A stretch of 64,000 bases of DNA from Mucilaginibacter phyllosphaerae (GTDB lineage: Bacteria > Bacteroidota > Bacteroidia > Sphingobacteriales > Sphingobacteriaceae). Both the position numbers and the translations under genes were made by a program. Below, piece by piece: positions 44,563-54,424 of the stretch (the first letter of the stretch is position 1; every line of letters starts with the position of its first letter). The notes below the pieces were generated by a model. The model was not told where the DNA came from and ran no database searches. It was given only the letters and a program-made list of their open reading frames with translations. Location: contig NZ_SNQG01000003.1 in assembly GCF_004378255.1 (NCBI RefSeq), positions 310,001 to 374,000 of the forward strand. Reading direction: 5' to 3'.

Positions 44563-44891
44563 TGGAAAGTTTAACCCAAACCATTCAAGCGGTTCCGCTT
44601 AACCACTACATTTTATTAAGTGCTATTATATTTTCGATAGGTGTAATGGGCGTGTTATTGCGCCGCAACGCTATTGTAATATTCATGTCGGTTGAGCTGA
44701 TGCTTAATTCGGTTAACCTGCTGCTAACCGCATTTTCGGTTTACCGCGGCGATGCATCGGGCCAGGTATTTGTATTTTTTATTATGGCCCTGGCCGCTGC
44801 AGAAGTTGCAGTAGGTTTAGCCATCATCGTAATGATATACCGCAACACCAACTCGATAGATATTAACGTACTGAACAGGTTGAAGTGGTAA
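44562..44891 (+). CDS. nuoK: NADH dehydrogenase subunit K
   Basis: A 109-residue membrane subunit with three spans. The two membrane glutamates of the proton path are seen in [14 protein letters not shown] and [14 protein letters not shown]. It overlaps nuoJ by one base, and its stop runs straight into the C/G-run repeat that precedes nuoL. Confidence 0.96.
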   Translation: MESLTQTIQAVPLNHYILLSAIIFSIGVMGVLLRRNAIVIFMSVELMLNSVNLLLTAFSVYRGDASGQVFVFFIMALAAAEVAVGLAIIVMIYRNTNSIDINVLNRLKW

Positions 44892-44976
44892 CCCCCCAGC
44901 CCCCTGAAGGGGGAGCAAGAGGAGAAAAAAAATAAAAAAGAAAAACTTCTATTCCCCCTTCAGGGGGGTAGGGGGC
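44891..44976. repeat. Inverted pair of C/G-run repeats between nuoK and nuoL
   Basis: Left arm CCCCCCAGCCCCCTGAAGGG and onward; the right arm on the other strand reads CCCCCTACCCCCCTGAAGGG. They enclose an A-rich spacer of about 30 bases. Each arm also has its own CCCCC-TGAA-GGGGG mini-hairpin, and pairing of the arms would give one large stem in the mRNA. Confidence 0.88.
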
Positions 44977-44989
44977 ATAAGAGATTTAT

Positions 44990-46894
44990 ATGGACAATTT
45001 GATCTGGCTTATTCCTGTACTACCCTTAGCCGGTTTTGTTATTAACGGACTGGGGCGCAATACCCTTTCTAAAGGTATTATCGGTGCTATTGGTAGCCTA
45101 CTGGTACTGGTTGCATTTGGTTTAAGTGTAGCTACTTTCTTCCAGATAAAATCTACAGGGGTACCTGTTAACGTAACCCTGTTCGACTGGATTGCTGTGG
45201 GCAACTTCCGCATTCCGTTTGCATTCCTGATAGATCAGTTAAGCTCTATCATGCTGCTGATCATTACAGGTGTAGGTTTCCTGATCCATTTATACTCTAT
45301 CGGCTATATGCATGACGATAAGGGCTTTGGTAAGTTTTTTTCTTACTTAAACCTGTTCGTTTTCTTCATGCTGTTATTAGTAATGGGTAGCAACTACGTG
45401 GTAATGTTCATCGGTTGGGAAGGTGTGGGTTTATGCTCTTACCTGCTTATCGGTTTCTGGTACACCAACCCAAGCTATGCCGATGCCGCCAAGAAAGCAT
45501 TTGTAATGAACCGCATTGGTGACCTGGGCTTTTTGCTGGGCATCTTTTTATTAGTAAATACATTTGGAAGCGTTGCTTATGCAGATATCTTCCCTAAAGC
45601 GCCTGCTGCAGTTACAGCCGGTGCGCCAATTGTATTAATTACCTTATTATTATTTGTGGGTGCTGTTGGTAAATCGGCCCAGTTGCCATTGTTTACCTGG
45701 TTACCTGATGCCATGGCCGGCCCAACCCCGGTATCGGCACTGATACATGCTGCAACCATGGTTACCGCAGGTATCTATATGATAGCACGCTCAAACATCC
45801 TGTTTACGCTTGCACCAGATACCATGGAGGTGATTGCCATAATCGGTTTAGCTACCGCAGCATTTGCAGCATTAATTGCATTAACACAAACAGATATTAA
45901 AAAAGTACTGGCCTATTCAACCGTATCGCAATTGGGGTACATGTTTTTAGGTTTGGGCGTTGGCGCTTACACGGGTGCATTCTTCCATGTATTAACACAC
46001 GCATTCTTTAAAGCCTTATTATTCCTGGGTGCAGGTTCTGTTATCCACGCCATGAGCGGCGAGCAGGATATGCGCAAAATGGGTGGTCTAAAAGGTAAGA
46101 TCAAGGTAACTTTCATCACCATGCTGGTGGGTACCATTGCTATTGCAGGGATCCCTCCGTTCTCGGGTTTCTTTTCCAAAGACGAAATTTTAGCCGCGGC
46201 TTTTGCACATAGCACCACATTTTACGTAGTGGGTGTTATCACCGCAGGTTTAACCTCTTTCTACATGTTTAGGATGATGTACCTTACTTTTTGGGGTAAA
46301 TTCCGCGGAACGCATGAGCAGGAACACCATTTGCACGAGTCGCCGGCTAACATGACCATCCCATTGATCATCCTGGCTATCCTTTCTGCCATTGCGGGTA
46401 TGATTGGCGTGCCGGCTGTATTAGGTGGCCACCACGAGTTAGGCGCTTACCTGGCCCCAGTATTTGAACAATCGCATAAGATATTAGGAGAGCACGAACT
46501 TAGCCATAACACCGAATGGATATTAATGGGTACATCGGTATTAATTGCTCTTATCGCTATGGGTTACGCCTACAGCAAATACGTAAGCAAAGCAAGCGTA
46601 CCGGTGGCAGATGAGGATGAACGCCCGGCATTGGCCAATCTGTCCTACCACAAATTCTATATTGATGAATTGTATGATAAAGTTATCCGCAAACCGCTGG
46701 ATGCTATTTCGGTATTCTTTTATAAAGTGGTGGAGCAATTGGGTATTGATGGCTTTGTGAATGGTTTGGGCAAAGGCACCTTAGAGACAAGTAAAGGCCT
46801 GCGCCTGTTGCAAACAGGTAATGTAGGTTTCTATATATTTATGATGGTGGTAGGTATTATTGCCATTTTAGTGTACAGTTTAATTAAATTATAA
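44990..46894 (+). CDS. nuoL: NADH dehydrogenase subunit L
   Basis: A 634-residue antiporter-like proton-pumping subunit with about 16 spans. Features: LIDQLSSIMLLIITGVGFLIHLYSIGYM, FIGWEGVGLCSYLLIGFWY with the key Glu, KSAQLPLFTWLPDAMAGPTPVSALIHAATMVTAGIY with the channel Lys, and the long C-terminal lateral helix. A 98-base gap with the C/G-run repeat comes before it. Confidence 0.97.
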   Translation: MDNLIWLIPVLPLAGFVINGLGRNTLSKGIIGAIGSLLVLVAFGLSVATFFQIKSTGVPVNVTLFDWIAVGNFRIPFAFLIDQLSSIMLLIITGVGFLIHLYSIGYMHDDKGFGKFFSYLNLFVFFMLLLVMGSNYVVMFIGWEGVGLCSYLLIGFWYTNPSYADAAKKAFVMNRIGDLGFLLGIFLLVNTFGSVAYADIFPKAPAAVTAGAPIVLITLLLFVGAVGKSAQLPLFTWLPDAMAGPTPVSALIHAATMVTAGIYMIARSNILFTLAPDTMEVIAIIGLATAAFAALIALTQTDIKKVLAYSTVSQLGYMFLGLGVGAYTGAFFHVLTHAFFKALLFLGAGSVIHAMSGEQDMRKMGGLKGKIKVTFITMLVGTIAIAGIPPFSGFFSKDEILAAAFAHSTTFYVVGVITAGLTSFYMFRMMYLTFWGKFRGTHEQEHHLHESPANMTIPLIILAILSAIAGMIGVPAVLGGHHELGAYLAPVFEQSHKILGEHELSHNTEWILMGTSVLIALIAMGYAYSKYVSKASVPVADEDERPALANLSYHKFYIDELYDKVIRKPLDAISVFFYKVVEQLGIDGFVNGLGKGTLETSKGLRLLQTGNVGFYIFMMVVGIIAILVYSLIKL

Positions 46895-46917
46895 GCGCCT
46901 TAGCGTTAACATAGAAA

Positions 46918-48384
46918 ATGACGGTTAGCATTTTACTTTTTTTACCGATTTTGGCAGCGCTTGCAGTGCTGTTATTTAAAAACGAAGCTGCAAAGCATGC
47001 TGCACTGTTTTTCGCTGTAGTTGAGCTTGGTTTAGCCCTTTATTTCCTGGCAGGTTTTGTGCCGGATGCGTCTGTACAATATGCTGTTGATGTGCCCTGG
47101 ATAGCCCAGATAGGTGTTTATTTTAGCGCAGGCATTGATGGTATCAGCATGGTAATGGTTTTACTAACCACCGTATTGGTGCCTTTAATAATATTAACCA
47201 CCTACAAGCACGAATATAAAAATGCCAAAGCTTTTTATGCGCTTATCCTGTTTATGCAGGCAGGGTTGTTGGTTGTATTTACCGCGTTAGATGGCTTTTT
47301 ATTTTACGTAGGCTGGGAAGCGGCCCTGATCCCTATTTATTTCATCTGCGCCTTATGGGGCGGCGAGAACCGGATCCGGATCAATATCAAATTCTTTATT
47401 TATACGTTTGCCGGTTCGTTATTTATGTTGTTGGGTATCATTTACCTGTACCTGCAAACGCCGGATAAACTGTATGATATCCACAAGTTTTACGAGTTAA
47501 GCTTATCATTAACCCAGCAATCGTGGGTATTCTGGGCGTTCTTTATCGCTTTCGCTATTAAGATGCCGATATTCCCATTCCATACCTGGCAGCCCGATAC
47601 TTATACCGAAGCGCCATCAGCAGGTACCATGATGTTATCTGGTATCATGCTAAAAATGGGTATTTATGGCGTTATCCGCTGGTTAATACCTAATGCGCCT
47701 GCCGGCTTTTTGCAATGGCAAACACTGGTTATTATTTTATCGGTTATCGGCATCGTATATGCATCATTAATTGCATTTAATCAAAAAGACGGCAAACGTT
47801 TGGTTGCCTATTCATCCATAGCACACGTTGGTTTAATAGCCGCCGGTATTTTCGCCTGGACAACCCAGGGCGTACAGGGCGCCATGATCCAGATGCTGAG
47901 TCACGGTATTAACGTGGTAGGGATGTTCTTCATCTGGGATATTATCAGCCGCCGTTTAAACACGCGTGATATCAGCCAGATGGGCGGTATTGCCAAAGTG
48001 GCCCCTAATTTTTCTATCGCCTTTTTAATAATTGTATTAGGCACTGTAGCCTTGCCATTAACCAATGGTTTTGTAGGCGAGTTTTTATTGCTGAAAGGCG
48101 TGTTCAATTACAACATCTGGGTAGCTGCAGTTGCAGGTTTAACCATCATATTTGGTGCGGTTTATATGCTGCGGATGTACAAAAATGTAATGCAGGGCGA
48201 AACCAACGAACTTACAGCTGTTTTTGCTGACATAAGCGGTTCAGAGAAATTGGTGCTGGCCATTATTTGCGTGTTAATAATCGGTATAGGGGTATATCCT
48301 CAGCCAATTTTACATATATCAGAAGCTGCTGTAACTAACCTGGTTGATACAGTAAGTGCGAAGTTTAACAATAGCGGCTTTTAG
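46918..48384 (+). CDS. nuoM: NADH dehydrogenase subunit M
   Basis: A 488-residue antiporter-like subunit. The conserved Glu is in FYVGWEAALIPIYFICALWGG, the proton-path Lys in FAIKMPIFPFHTWQPDTYTEAPSAGTMMLSGIMLKMGIYG, and the loop VAYSSIAHVG is typical. It starts 23 bases after nuoL. Length and motif order are normal. Confidence 0.97.
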   Translation: MTVSILLFLPILAALAVLLFKNEAAKHAALFFAVVELGLALYFLAGFVPDASVQYAVDVPWIAQIGVYFSAGIDGISMVMVLLTTVLVPLIILTTYKHEYKNAKAFYALILFMQAGLLVVFTALDGFLFYVGWEAALIPIYFICALWGGENRIRINIKFFIYTFAGSLFMLLGIIYLYLQTPDKLYDIHKFYELSLSLTQQSWVFWAFFIAFAIKMPIFPFHTWQPDTYTEAPSAGTMMLSGIMLKMGIYGVIRWLIPNAPAGFLQWQTLVIILSVIGIVYASLIAFNQKDGKRLVAYSSIAHVGLIAAGIFAWTTQGVQGAMIQMLSHGINVVGMFFIWDIISRRLNTRDISQMGGIAKVAPNFSIAFLIIVLGTVALPLTNGFVGEFLLLKGVFNYNIWVAAVAGLTIIFGAVYMLRMYKNVMQGETNELTAVFADISGSEKLVLAIICVLIIGIGVYPQPILHISEAAVTNLVDTVSAKFNNSGF

Positions 48385-48396
48385 AACTTACAATAA

Positions 48397-49782
48397 ATGA
48401 TCACTTTAATAATCATATCTGTTTTACCCATAGTGCTTTTGTACCTGGGTTTATATAAAGCACAAAAGGCATTATTGCCGGTAACCATTATTGGTTTGCT
48501 TGCCGCCCTGGCTGCTGCTGTTATGCAGTGGACCACCAACGACCAGCCCCAGCCAATTTATAACGGCATGATGCTGTTCAATAATTTCTCGGTAGCATTT
48601 TCTGTGGTAAGCATCATTTCTACAATATTGATCCTGTTGCTGTCTAAAGGTTACTTCGAAAAAATAAGCACGCATATTGCCGAGTATTACGCTATTATCC
48701 TGTTCTCGTTAGCGGGTATCATCGTTATGGTATCGTATCATAACCTAACCATGCTGTTTATCGGTATCGAGATCATGTCGGTTAGTTTATACATACTGGC
48801 AGGGATCCGTAAAAAGGATTTTGCATCTAACGAGGCTGCTCTAAAATACTTCCTGATGGGGGCGTTTTCTACCGGCTTTTTGTTATTTGGTATTACCTTG
48901 ATCTATGGTGCATCTGGCTCGTTCGACCTGGATGTGATCCGCGACTGGGTGGTTACCCATCCGCGTAATATCGACCCGTTATTTTACACCGGTATATTGC
49001 TCATCATTGTAGGCCTTTGCTTTAAAGTTGGTGCAGCTCCCTTCCATTTCTGGGCACCCGATGTTTATGAAGGTGCACCTTCGCTCATCACCCTTTTCAT
49101 GTCAACCGTGGTTAAGGTGGCAGGTTTTGCGGCATTCCTGCGTTTATTTTCGGCATGCTTTTCTACTATTGCAGATTTTTGGATGCCGGTATTACTGGTT
49201 ATCACCATTATTACCTTGTTTATCGGCAACATTACGGCCCTTTACCAGCAAAGCTTTAAACGGATGATGGCTTTTTCGAGCATATCGCATGCGGGCTACC
49301 TGTTGTTTGCCATTGTGGCTTTAGGGGCGGGCTCGGCCAATGCTGTATTTATGTATGCTACGGCCTATTCAATTGCCTCTATCATTGCCTTTGGCGGCCT
49401 GATACTGGTAAGGCAGCAAACAGGCAGCGATAATTTTGAAGGCTTTAACGGCCTGGCCAAAAAAAATCCATTCCTGGCGCTGGTGCTTACGGTAAGTATG
49501 CTATCGTTAGCGGGCATACCGCTTACAGCTGGTTTTATAGGTAAGTTTTTTATGTTTAGCGGTGTATTGGCCCATTATAATGTTTGGTTGGTAATAATTG
49601 CGGTGGTTAATGCCATCATCAGCATCTTTTACTATTTCAGGCTGATTATTGCCATGTACTTTCGCAGTGCAGAACGCGCCGAAGTTGAAGTGCCGGTTTA
49701 TTATAAATTTGTACTGGGCTTTTCGGCCATTGTAACCATTATTATAGGTGTGTACCCTGCGTTTATATCCGGCCTTATTTAA
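48397..49782 (+). CDS. nuoN: NADH dehydrogenase subunit N
   Basis: A 461-residue antiporter-like subunit and the last of the 14 nuo genes. Features: FIGIEIMSVSLYILAGIRKKD with the channel Glu, FKVGAAPFHFWAPDVYEGAPSLITLFMSTVVKVAGF with Lys residues, and MAFSSISHAGYLL. It follows nuoM by 12 bases. DedA begins 54 bases downstream with no obvious terminator between, so read-through is possible. Confidence 0.97.
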   Translation: MITLIIISVLPIVLLYLGLYKAQKALLPVTIIGLLAALAAAVMQWTTNDQPQPIYNGMMLFNNFSVAFSVVSIISTILILLLSKGYFEKISTHIAEYYAIILFSLAGIIVMVSYHNLTMLFIGIEIMSVSLYILAGIRKKDFASNEAALKYFLMGAFSTGFLLFGITLIYGASGSFDLDVIRDWVVTHPRNIDPLFYTGILLIIVGLCFKVGAAPFHFWAPDVYEGAPSLITLFMSTVVKVAGFAAFLRLFSACFSTIADFWMPVLLVITIITLFIGNITALYQQSFKRMMAFSSISHAGYLLFAIVALGAGSANAVFMYATAYSIASIIAFGGLILVRQQTGSDNFEGFNGLAKKNPFLALVLTVSMLSLAGIPLTAGFIGKFFMFSGVLAHYNVWLVIIAVVNAIISIFYYFRLIIAMYFRSAERAEVEVPVYYKFVLGFSAIVTIIIGVYPAFISGLI

Positions 49783-49836
49783 TAAGGCATTTAACTGCAA
49801 ATTGATTAAATATTTGTAGTTTTACGGATATAGTTA

Positions 49837-50475
49837 ATGGAAAACTTTTGGGAATACCTGCAAAATCTAACAGATGCAAAATCCATTTTAAGTAATGGTG
49901 GTTTTGTTGTTTTGTTGATTGTGGTTTATGCAGAAACGGGTTTATTTTTCGGTTTCTTTTTGCCGGGCGATTATTTGTTGTTCCTGGCAGGTATATTAAC
50001 AGCAGCGGGCATCATCCATGTACCCATATATGTGCTTGTTCCATCGCTTATCGTATCGGCTGTATTAGGTAATTATACCGGTTATTGGTTTGGTTACCGA
50101 ACGGGGCCTGTGCTGTACAAGCGCAACGATTCCATCTTTTTTAAGAAGCGTTATGTAGCCGTAGCACAGGAGTTTTATGCCAAATATGGTGGCATGGCTT
50201 TGATTTTAGGCAGATTTTTCCCTATAGTTAGGACATTTGCACCTATATTTGCAGGTGTTGTTAAGGTTGATATAAAAAAGTTTAGCCTTTACAACATCGT
50301 TGGAGGCGTTGCCTGGGTTACAACGTTAACCCTGGCAGGCTATTTTTTAGGCCGCCGTTTCCCAGAACTAAAGGATTATTTGCAGTACGTAGTACTGGCA
50401 TTAATAATTATTACAACAATTCCGCTGATTATTGCTTTTGTGAGAAGACGATACGTAAAATCAAAAGAAGAGTAA
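49837..50475 (+). CDS. DedA-family membrane protein
   Basis: A 212-residue inner-membrane protein of the DedA/SNARE-associated family, whose members act in lipid flipping and membrane homeostasis. Landmarks: [21 protein letters not shown] (conserved Glu and the F-x-P-G-(D/E) turn), [10 protein letters not shown], and [20 protein letters not shown] with the family Arg. About five hydrophobic stretches. The inorganic pyrophosphatase gene follows by 22 bases. Confidence 0.93.
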   Translation: MENFWEYLQNLTDAKSILSNGGFVVLLIVVYAETGLFFGFFLPGDYLLFLAGILTAAGIIHVPIYVLVPSLIVSAVLGNYTGYWFGYRTGPVLYKRNDSIFFKKRYVAVAQEFYAKYGGMALILGRFFPIVRTFAPIFAGVVKVDIKKFSLYNIVGGVAWVTTLTLAGYFLGRRFPELKDYLQYVVLALIIITTIPLIIAFVRRRYVKSKEE

Positions 50476-50497
50476 AAATAAATATATACATATACAC

Positions 50498-51043
50498 ATG
50501 AGTACACAACATCCCTGGCACCAGGTTTCACCGGGCGATAACATTCCTGAAATAGTAAACGCGATAATAGAGATACCTAAAGGTTCAAAAGCAAAATATG
50601 AGATAGATAAGGATTCGGGCTTGTTAAAGCTTGATCGTGTATTGTTCTCGTCGGTAATGTATCCGGCAAATTATGGTTTTATACCGCAAACTTATTGTGA
50701 TGATAACGATCCGTTAGATATCCTGGTACTTTGCTCTATTGATGTTTTCCCGATGTCTATCATCGAGGCTAAAGTAATAGGCGTGATGCACATGGTTGAT
50801 AATGGCGAGCAGGACGATAAGATCATCGCGGTAGCCAAGAACGACATGTCTGTTAATTACATTAACGACCTTGACGAATTGCCGCCGCACGCCATGAAAG
50901 AAATTGTGCGCTTTTTTAGCGATTACAAAATATTGGAAGGTAAAAACGTAACCATCGAGCATTTGTTGGGCGTACGTTACGCGCACAAAGTAATTCAAGA
51001 AAGTTTAGAACTGTACAAGTCTACTTTCCCCGATAACCAATAA
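50498..51043 (+). CDS. ppa: Inorganic pyrophosphatase (family I)
   Basis: A 181-residue soluble enzyme hydrolysing pyrophosphate. Active-site motifs: [23 protein letters not shown] (substrate-binding Lys and Arg), [12 protein letters not shown], the metal motif [10 protein letters not shown], and DDKIIAV, with KIL in the last part. Length fits the bacterial hexameric type. Eight bases upstream of the CNNM transporter gene. Confidence 0.97.
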   Translation: MSTQHPWHQVSPGDNIPEIVNAIIEIPKGSKAKYEIDKDSGLLKLDRVLFSSVMYPANYGFIPQTYCDDNDPLDILVLCSIDVFPMSIIEAKVIGVMHMVDNGEQDDKIIAVAKNDMSVNYINDLDELPPHAMKEIVRFFSDYKILEGKNVTIEHLLGVRYAHKVIQESLELYKSTFPDNQ

Positions 51044-51051
51044 TTTAATTA

Positions 51052-52392
51052 ATGGACCCCGCACATTACGAAATTAGTGTTTTCTATATTTTCGCAACCA
51101 TATTCCTGGTACTGCTAAACGGCTTTTTTGTGGCAGCAGAGTTTGCCATGGTACGGGTAAGAGGGTCACAGATTGAGTTACGGGCCAAAGCCGGTAGCGG
51201 TGTAGCCAAGGTTGCAAGAGGCATATTACATAATTTAGATGGTTACCTGGCTGCTACGCAGCTGGGTATTACTATTGCTTCCCTGGCGCTGGGTGTGGTG
51301 GGCGAAGGTGTAGTTACCAACATTGTGTTGCGCGCTTTTATGAGCGTAGGTATCGAACTTACCCCCGGCTTTGTTACGGCAAGCCATATCCTGTCTTTCG
51401 TGGTGATCACCGTGCTGCACATTGTGTTTGGCGAGCTTGCGCCTAAATCGTTAGCTATCCAAAAATCTGCAGGGACGGTTATGGCCGTTTCGGTGCCGTT
51501 AAGGTTCTTTTTTGTGGTGTTTAAGCCCGCTATCTGGCTGCTTAATGGGTTTGCCAACTTTATTTTAAAGCTGTTTGGCATCACTACCTTAGAAGGCGGT
51601 GAAACGCATCACTCTTCAGAAGAATTACAATACCTTTTAGAGCAGGGCCGGGAAACCGGCGCGCTTGATTCTAACGAGCACGAGCTGATCCAGAACGTGT
51701 TTGATTTTAACGAGCGTGTGGTTAAGAACATTATGGTGCCCCGTACCAAGATATCGGGTATCGAATTAGAAACCACCAAAGAGGAATTGCTGGAATGCCT
51801 GATAACCGAAGGTTACTCGCGCATGCCTGTTTATGACGAGGTGATTGATAAGATAGTAGGTATTGTACACGCCAAGGATATTTTGCCTTTACTGGCACGC
51901 GGCGAGCAAATTGTATTGAAGGATATTATCCGTAAGCCCTATTTTATCCCCGAAACCAAAAAGATAAACGATCTGATGGCGGAGTTACAGCAAAAGCGGA
52001 TCCAGATAGCCATCGTATCTGACGAGTTTGGCGGTACGGCCGGGATGGTTACGCTGGAGGATATTGTAGAAGAACTGGTAGGTGAGATACAGGATGAGTT
52101 TGATGAAGAAAAACCTATTGTTGAGAAACTGAACGACCGCGAGTTTGTAGTGAATGCCCTTGCCCCCATCTATGATGTAAATGAGCACCTGCCGCATGAC
52201 CTGCCCGAGGATGGCGATTTTGATACCGTATCCGGATGGCTGGGCCACATATTTGGTAAAATACCCGATGTAGGCGAGCAGAAGGAAAGTAACGGCTATA
52301 ATATTACCGTGTTAAAAAAATCCGACCAGAACATCGAATCTGTAAAGCTGGAGTTGCTGATCAACGAAGAGGATGCGGTAGATTTACATTAA
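51052..52392 (+). CDS. CNNM/CorC-family transporter (hemolysin-like)
   Basis: A 446-residue membrane protein: an N-terminal DUF21 domain with three to four spans (about residues 8-195; NGFFVAAEFAMVRVRGSQIELRAK and the HIVFGELAPKSLAIQ loop are typical), two CBS domains (about 215-335; VMVPRTKISGIE and IAIVSDEFGGTAGMVTLEDIVEELVGEIQDEFD), and a C-terminal CorC_HlyC domain. The family handles Mg2+ or Co2+ efflux; the old 'hemolysin' name is not evidence of toxicity. A hairpin lies after the stop. Confidence 0.93.
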   Translation: MDPAHYEISVFYIFATIFLVLLNGFFVAAEFAMVRVRGSQIELRAKAGSGVAKVARGILHNLDGYLAATQLGITIASLALGVVGEGVVTNIVLRAFMSVGIELTPGFVTASHILSFVVITVLHIVFGELAPKSLAIQKSAGTVMAVSVPLRFFFVVFKPAIWLLNGFANFILKLFGITTLEGGETHHSSEELQYLLEQGRETGALDSNEHELIQNVFDFNERVVKNIMVPRTKISGIELETTKEELLECLITEGYSRMPVYDEVIDKIVGIVHAKDILPLLARGEQIVLKDIIRKPYFIPETKKINDLMAELQQKRIQIAIVSDEFGGTAGMVTLEDIVEELVGEIQDEFDEEKPIVEKLNDREFVVNALAPIYDVNEHLPHDLPEDGDFDTVSGWLGHIFGKIPDVGEQKESNGYNITVLKKSDQNIESVKLELLINEEDAVDLH

Positions 52393-52407
52393 AAGTTAAT
52401 TAATACA

Positions 52408-52443
52408 AAAGCTTAAAGCCTTTCGCTTTTGGCTTTAAGCTTT
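52408..52443 (+). terminator. Hairpin between CNNM and rsmE genes
   Basis: Perfect 13-bp stem AAAGCTTAAAGCC / GGCTTTAAGCTTT around a 10-base loop. It ends five bases before the rsmE start and lacks a long T-run, so some read-through into rsmE is likely. Confidence 0.6.
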
Positions 52444-52448
52444 AAAGT

Positions 52449-53156
52449 ATGCAGCTTTTTTATACGCCCGATATCAACCCTGCTTTATCCCAATACTTTT
52501 TAAGCGAGGAAGAAAGTAAGCATGCTGTGCGTGTATTACGCCTTAATGCAGGCGATGTTGTTACATTGATTGACGGTAAAGGCGGCCTGTATAAAGCCGA
52601 AATTAAAGATGCCCATCCCAAGCGTACCATTCTGCAAATAAATTCGGTAACTCAGGAATTTAACAGGCGTAACCACTACCTGCACATTGCCATAGCCCCA
52701 ACCAAAAATTTGGATAGGGTGGAGTGGTTTTTAGAAAAAGCTACCGAAATAGGTATCGATGAGATCTCGCTCATCATCTGCCAGCGGTCGGAAAGGAAAG
52801 AAGCGAAGGTTGAGCGGCTGGACAAAATTATCACCTCGGCTATCAAGCAATCTATCAAAGCATATCACCCGGTATTGAATGCTCCTGTTAATTTAAGTCA
52901 GTTTTTAAAGCAGCCATTTAACGGGCAAAAGTTTATAGCCCATTGTGATGATGGTGAAAAAACAGAACTGGCACAATCCATCAACAAGCAAAGCCGTTAT
53001 TTAATATTGATAGGCCCCGAGGGTGATTTTACACCCGCCGAAGTTGATGCCGCTTTGCAAAACGGATATAAAGCCATAACTTTAGGGGAAAGCCGCCTGC
53101 GTACCGAAACCGCCGCACTGGAAGCCTGCTTTGAAGTGAACTTTTTAAACCGATAA
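52449..53156 (+). CDS. rsmE: 16S rRNA (uracil(1498)-N3)-methyltransferase
   Basis: A 235-residue SPOUT-fold enzyme that methylates U1498 of 16S rRNA. An N-terminal PUA-like part has YFLSEEESKHAVRVLRLNAGD; the trefoil-knot SAM site is in LILIGPEGDFTPAEVDAALQNG and ITLGESRLRTETAALEA. The C-terminus ends there as usual. The next gene starts on the base after its stop, so the two are co-translated. Confidence 0.96.
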   Translation: MQLFYTPDINPALSQYFLSEEESKHAVRVLRLNAGDVVTLIDGKGGLYKAEIKDAHPKRTILQINSVTQEFNRRNHYLHIAIAPTKNLDRVEWFLEKATEIGIDEISLIICQRSERKEAKVERLDKIITSAIKQSIKAYHPVLNAPVNLSQFLKQPFNGQKFIAHCDDGEKTELAQSINKQSRYLILIGPEGDFTPAEVDAALQNGYKAITLGESRLRTETAALEACFEVNFLNR

Positions 53157-53819
53157 ATGAGGAAACCTGTTTTTATTGCCATGGCTATAGCGTTGCTTTT
53201 TTGCATCAGCAGTTTTAAGGCGCCGTCGTACAAAATGGGGCGGTTAAAATACAACGGCGGCGGCGACTGGTATGGCGACCGTACCGCCCTTATCAACCTG
53301 ATTAAGTTTTGTAACGAAAACCTGAAAACCAGTTTCCAGCCCGAGGAAGAAATTGTAGAAGTAGGCAGCGAGCAGATCTATAATTACCCTTTTATATTCA
53401 TGACCGGCCACGGTAACGTAATATTCAGCGATCAGGAGGCACGTAACCTGCGCCGGTATTTAACAGGTGGCGGCTTTTTGCATATCGATGATAATTACGG
53501 CTTTGATAAATTCATTCGCCCGCAGATGAAGAAGGTATTCCCCGAACTTGATTTTGTAGAGCTGCCGGTAAATTATGCTATCTACCATCAAAAATACAAC
53601 TTCCCTAACGGGCTGCCCAAAATACATGAGCATGATGGTAAAAGGCCGCAGGGTTTCGGGCTTATTTATAAAGGCCGGCTGGTGTGTTTTTACACTTATG
53701 AATGCGATTTAGGCAACGGTTGGGAGGATTATGGCACGTATGCCGGCGATAGCCAGGAAGCGCGGTTAAAGGCCCTTAAAATGGGTGCTAACTTAATACA
53801 ATATATCTTTACAAAATAG
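53157..53819 (+). CDS. Exported DUF4159 protein
   Basis: A 220-residue exported protein with an N-terminal signal segment (MRKPVFIAMAIALLFCISSF). The DUF4159 domain contains YNGGGDWYGDRTALINLIKF, FMTGHGNVIFSDQEARNLRRYLTGGGFLHIDDNYGFDKF and a C-terminal GDSQEARLKALKMGANLI. The fold resembles glutamine-amidotransferase-like domains, but catalytic function is unknown. DUF4159 genes often sit near MoxR/DUF58 systems; here it follows rsmE directly. Confidence 0.9.
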   Translation: MRKPVFIAMAIALLFCISSFKAPSYKMGRLKYNGGGDWYGDRTALINLIKFCNENLKTSFQPEEEIVEVGSEQIYNYPFIFMTGHGNVIFSDQEARNLRRYLTGGGFLHIDDNYGFDKFIRPQMKKVFPELDFVELPVNYAIYHQKYNFPNGLPKIHEHDGKRPQGFGLIYKGRLVCFYTYECDLGNGWEDYGTYAGDSQEARLKALKMGANLIQYIFTK

Positions 53820-53852
53820 TTAACAGGCACTCTGTAAAAAAATTCTGATCTG

Positions 53853-54350
53853 ATGTACAAAATAAAGGTTAATCAAAAGCACGATTTTGAAGTAGACAGG
53901 AAAGCGGAAGAGCTTACCGTAAATGGCAGCAACATCCAGGCCGATATTAAGCAGCTAAACGATAAGTTGTACCACATTATAAACAACAACGGATCATACA
54001 ACGCCGAGGTGGTGAGCTTTGACCATGAAGCAAAAACTGCCGAAATTAAAGTGAATAACAATATTTATACTCTTGCAGCTAAAGATCAGTTTGATGTACT
54101 GCTTGATAAAATGGGATTAAGCAATTTAATGGCCGCCAAGGTGAGCGATATAAAGGCCCCTATGCCCGGCATGGTATTAAAGGTTTTGGTAGAAGAAGGC
54201 GCCAAAATTAAAAAGGGCGACAACCTTTTTGTGCTGGAAGCCATGAAGATGGAAAATATTATTAAAGCCCCGGCAGATGTTATTATTAAAAACATTAAAA
54301 TAAAACCGGGCGACAAAGTAGAAAAGGGGCAAATCCTGATTATTTTTTAA
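53853..54350 (+). CDS. Biotin/lipoyl carrier protein (carboxylase subunit)
   Basis: A 165-residue cytoplasmic protein. The C-terminal 70 residues are a biotinyl domain: KAPMPGMVLKVLVEEGAKI and the biotinylation site LEAMKMENI with K132. The N-terminal half has beta strands seen in the carrier subunits of acyl-CoA carboxylases of this phylum rather than AccB. The biotin carboxylase and carboxyltransferase partners are not in the window. A clear terminator follows. Confidence 0.9.
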   Translation: MYKIKVNQKHDFEVDRKAEELTVNGSNIQADIKQLNDKLYHIINNNGSYNAEVVSFDHEAKTAEIKVNNNIYTLAAKDQFDVLLDKMGLSNLMAAKVSDIKAPMPGMVLKVLVEEGAKIKKGDNLFVLEAMKMENIIKAPADVIIKNIKIKPGDKVEKGQILIIF

Positions 54351-54379
54351 GTAAATTATTTACTGAGAAAACTGAACAA

Positions 54380-54402
54380 AAGCCGGGCAAGCTAACCCGG
54401 CT
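54380..54402 (+). terminator. Terminator of the biotin carrier gene
   Basis: Stem AGCCGGG / CCCGGCT about 30 bases after the stop, followed by CACTCAGTTTTTTT. An outer ACTGAG...CTCAGT pairing can extend it. It separates the carrier gene from the convergent Nudix gene. Confidence 0.85.
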
Positions 54403-54424
54403 TTCACTCAGTTTTTTTAAATTA

